From positions 1-5,360 of the forward strand of contig JAISNF010000470.1 in the NCBI GenBank assembly GCA_031276415.1: a stretch of DNA of 5,360 bases. Direction: 5' to 3'. This DNA is from Planctomycetaceae bacterium (GTDB taxonomy: Bacteria > Planctomycetota > Planctomycetia > Pirellulales > Thermoguttaceae). Shown here in pieces: positions 4,318 through 5,360 of the stretch. Made by a program: the position numbers and the translations under genes. Numbering within the stretch: position 1 is the first letter of the stretch; the number at the start of each line of letters is the position of its first letter. Under the pieces are notes generated by a model. It was given only the letters and a program-made list of their open reading frames with translations. It was not told the origin of the DNA and did not search any database.

Positions 4318-5331
4318 ATGAAACAGTTATCAGGATTTTGTCGTCGGGTTGGTATTTCGGTCAAGGCGGGGCTGGATTTGGTTAATGCGGTGAAACGCGA
4401 GGTTCCGCGACAGCGGCGTCATTCAAAAATTTGGCAATCGGTGCTTGGGTCGTTGGAAAACGGTTATTCTCTTGCCGAATCGCTCAAGCCGTTCAAAAAA
4501 CAATTGGGCGAAATGTTTGTGGCGTTGATAGAAGTTGGGGAGGAATCCGGTCATCTTGGTGAAATGTTGACGGATTTAGCCGATTATTACGATCAAATGA
4601 TTCAAATTCGCCGTGATTTTCTCAAATCGTTGACATTTCCGATTATTGAATTTATTGCGGCGGTTATTATTGTTGGGATTATTATTTTGGTGCTTGGTGT
4701 TATAGAGCAGATTACCGGACAGCGAATAGATTTACTGGGTTGGGGGCTTGTTGGTGTAACGGGTTTTATTCGGTACGTGATTTTTCTGGTTATTACCGGA
4801 TTGGCTGGCGTGTTTTTGTATCGTTTTGTCAAGGGCAATATTCAACGCAGCCGCCCGATTCATTATTTACTTTTTAGGGTTCCTAAAATTGGCAAGATGT
4901 TAAAAACGTTGGCGTTAATGCGATTAAGTTGGGGGTTACATTTAACGATGCGTACAGGAATGGATGTTTGTCGTGCGTTGACGCTTTCGTTTCGGGGTTC
5001 TGGTTTTGCGCCGGTTCACGATCAATTACCGGTAATTCTTGACGTGGTGGAAAGTGGCGGCACGTTGACGGATGCGTTTCAAACGGCAAAATATTTAGAC
5101 GATGATTTACTTTCCGGTGTTGATTCCGGCGAGCAGTCCGGGAATTTACCGGAACTAATGCAAAAATTAACGGCTCAATATTTACAGGAATCGTTACTTA
5201 ATTTGAAGATTTTATCTATTGTTGGTGGTTTTGCGGTGTATGGTTGTATTGCGGTTTGCATTATTTTTATCATTTTTCGTCTTTTTTCGTTCTATATCGG
5301 CATCATCAACGAAGCCGCCTCCGGCATCTAA
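4318..5331 (+). CDS. type II secretion system F / type IV pilus platform family protein
   Basis: 337 residues, inner-membrane. GspF/PilC proteins form the platform that couples the assembly ATPase to pseudopilus or pilus growth. Two T2SF domains are visible. The first (about 7-125) runs from FCRRVGISVKAGLDL to EVGEESGHLGEMLTDLADYY (72-91). The second (about 196-318) runs from LMRLSWGLHLTMRTGMD to SGVDSGEQSGNLPELMQKL. Both carry the family's G-E-x-S-G-x-L signature (GEESGHL 74-80, GEQSGNL 271-277). Hydrophobic spans lie at about 105-131, 150-170 and 297-322. It lacks the roughly 60-residue N-terminal stretch of canonical 400-residue GspF. The ATG has no SD, but the upstream in-frame codons back to a stop at 4264 include no ATG, GTG or TTG. 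No GspE or pilin gene is in the window, so the system it serves cannot be named. Confidence 0.85.
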   Translation: MKQLSGFCRRVGISVKAGLDLVNAVKREVPRQRRHSKIWQSVLGSLENGYSLAESLKPFKKQLGEMFVALIEVGEESGHLGEMLTDLADYYDQMIQIRRDFLKSLTFPIIEFIAAVIIVGIIILVLGVIEQITGQRIDLLGWGLVGVTGFIRYVIFLVITGLAGVFLYRFVKGNIQRSRPIHYLLFRVPKIGKMLKTLALMRLSWGLHLTMRTGMDVCRALTLSFRGSGFAPVHDQLPVILDVVESGGTLTDAFQTAKYLDDDLLSGVDSGEQSGNLPELMQKLTAQYLQESLLNLKILSIVGGFAVYGCIAVCIIFIIFRLFSFYIGIINEAASGI

Positions 5332-5334
5332 AAC

Positions 5335-5350
5335 AAAATAAATTTATTTT
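5335..5350. repeat. AT-only palindrome after the gspF-like gene
   Basis: AAAATAAATTTATTTT is a perfect 16-bp palindrome 4 nt after the stop codon; one more T follows. It is too AT-rich and loop-less to be a confident terminator. Its right half belongs to the conserved outer flank of repeat A. Confidence 0.5.
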
Positions 5351-5360
5351 TATTAACCAC
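5351..5360 (+). repeat. repeat A copy 6, cut by the window end
   Basis: TATTAACCAC matches the start of the plus-oriented repeat A and is preceded by the same AATTTATTTT flank found inverted beside copy 5. It begins about 20 bp after the gspF-like stop, with TTAAC facing that gene. The 9-bp units would lie beyond the window. Confidence 0.7.

Overview
The window is AT-rich bacterial DNA with four genes and long, repeat-rich intergenic stretches. I infer a low-GC member of the Planctomycetota, or a close relative. The grounds are a short two-domain GspF-like protein, a single-pass TPR protein with a charged start and an N-E-L-A motif, a secreted dienelactone-hydrolase-like enzyme, and the intergenic repeats. 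This is family recognition by eye, not a database result.

Layout: 1-300 has no convincing gene and holds an array of short GC-rich hairpins. 415-960 (-) is a RimI-type N-acetyltransferase. 961-1470 is a divergent control region with a good sigma70-like promoter, phased A-tracts and a 14-bp direct repeat spaced 21 bp. 1471-2358 (+) is a membrane-anchored TPR protein. 2359-2782 lies between convergent genes and is filled by a nested inverted-repeat element bracketed by a 9-bp-periodic repeat (called repeat A here). 2783-3919 (-) is an exported alpha/beta hydrolase in which the expected nucleophile serine is an aspartate. 3920-4317 is a second divergent gap with another inverted pair of repeat A. 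4318-5331 (+) is a two-domain type II secretion/type IV pilus platform protein. The window ends inside a sixth copy of repeat A.

The four genes do not form an operon (order - + - +), and nothing shows that they share a pathway: ribosomal protein acetylation, an envelope TPR scaffold, an exported hydrolase and a secretion platform. What links the region is its intergenic structure. Six copies of repeat A occur, five of them within 13-35 bp of a gene end or start and all with the TTAAC end facing the nearest gene. Hairpin modules of one family recur in both arrays. I see no CRISPR array, tRNA, rRNA, transposase or recognisable defence system. The best candidates for something unusual are the Ser-to-Asp hydrolase and the bracketed nested palindrome.
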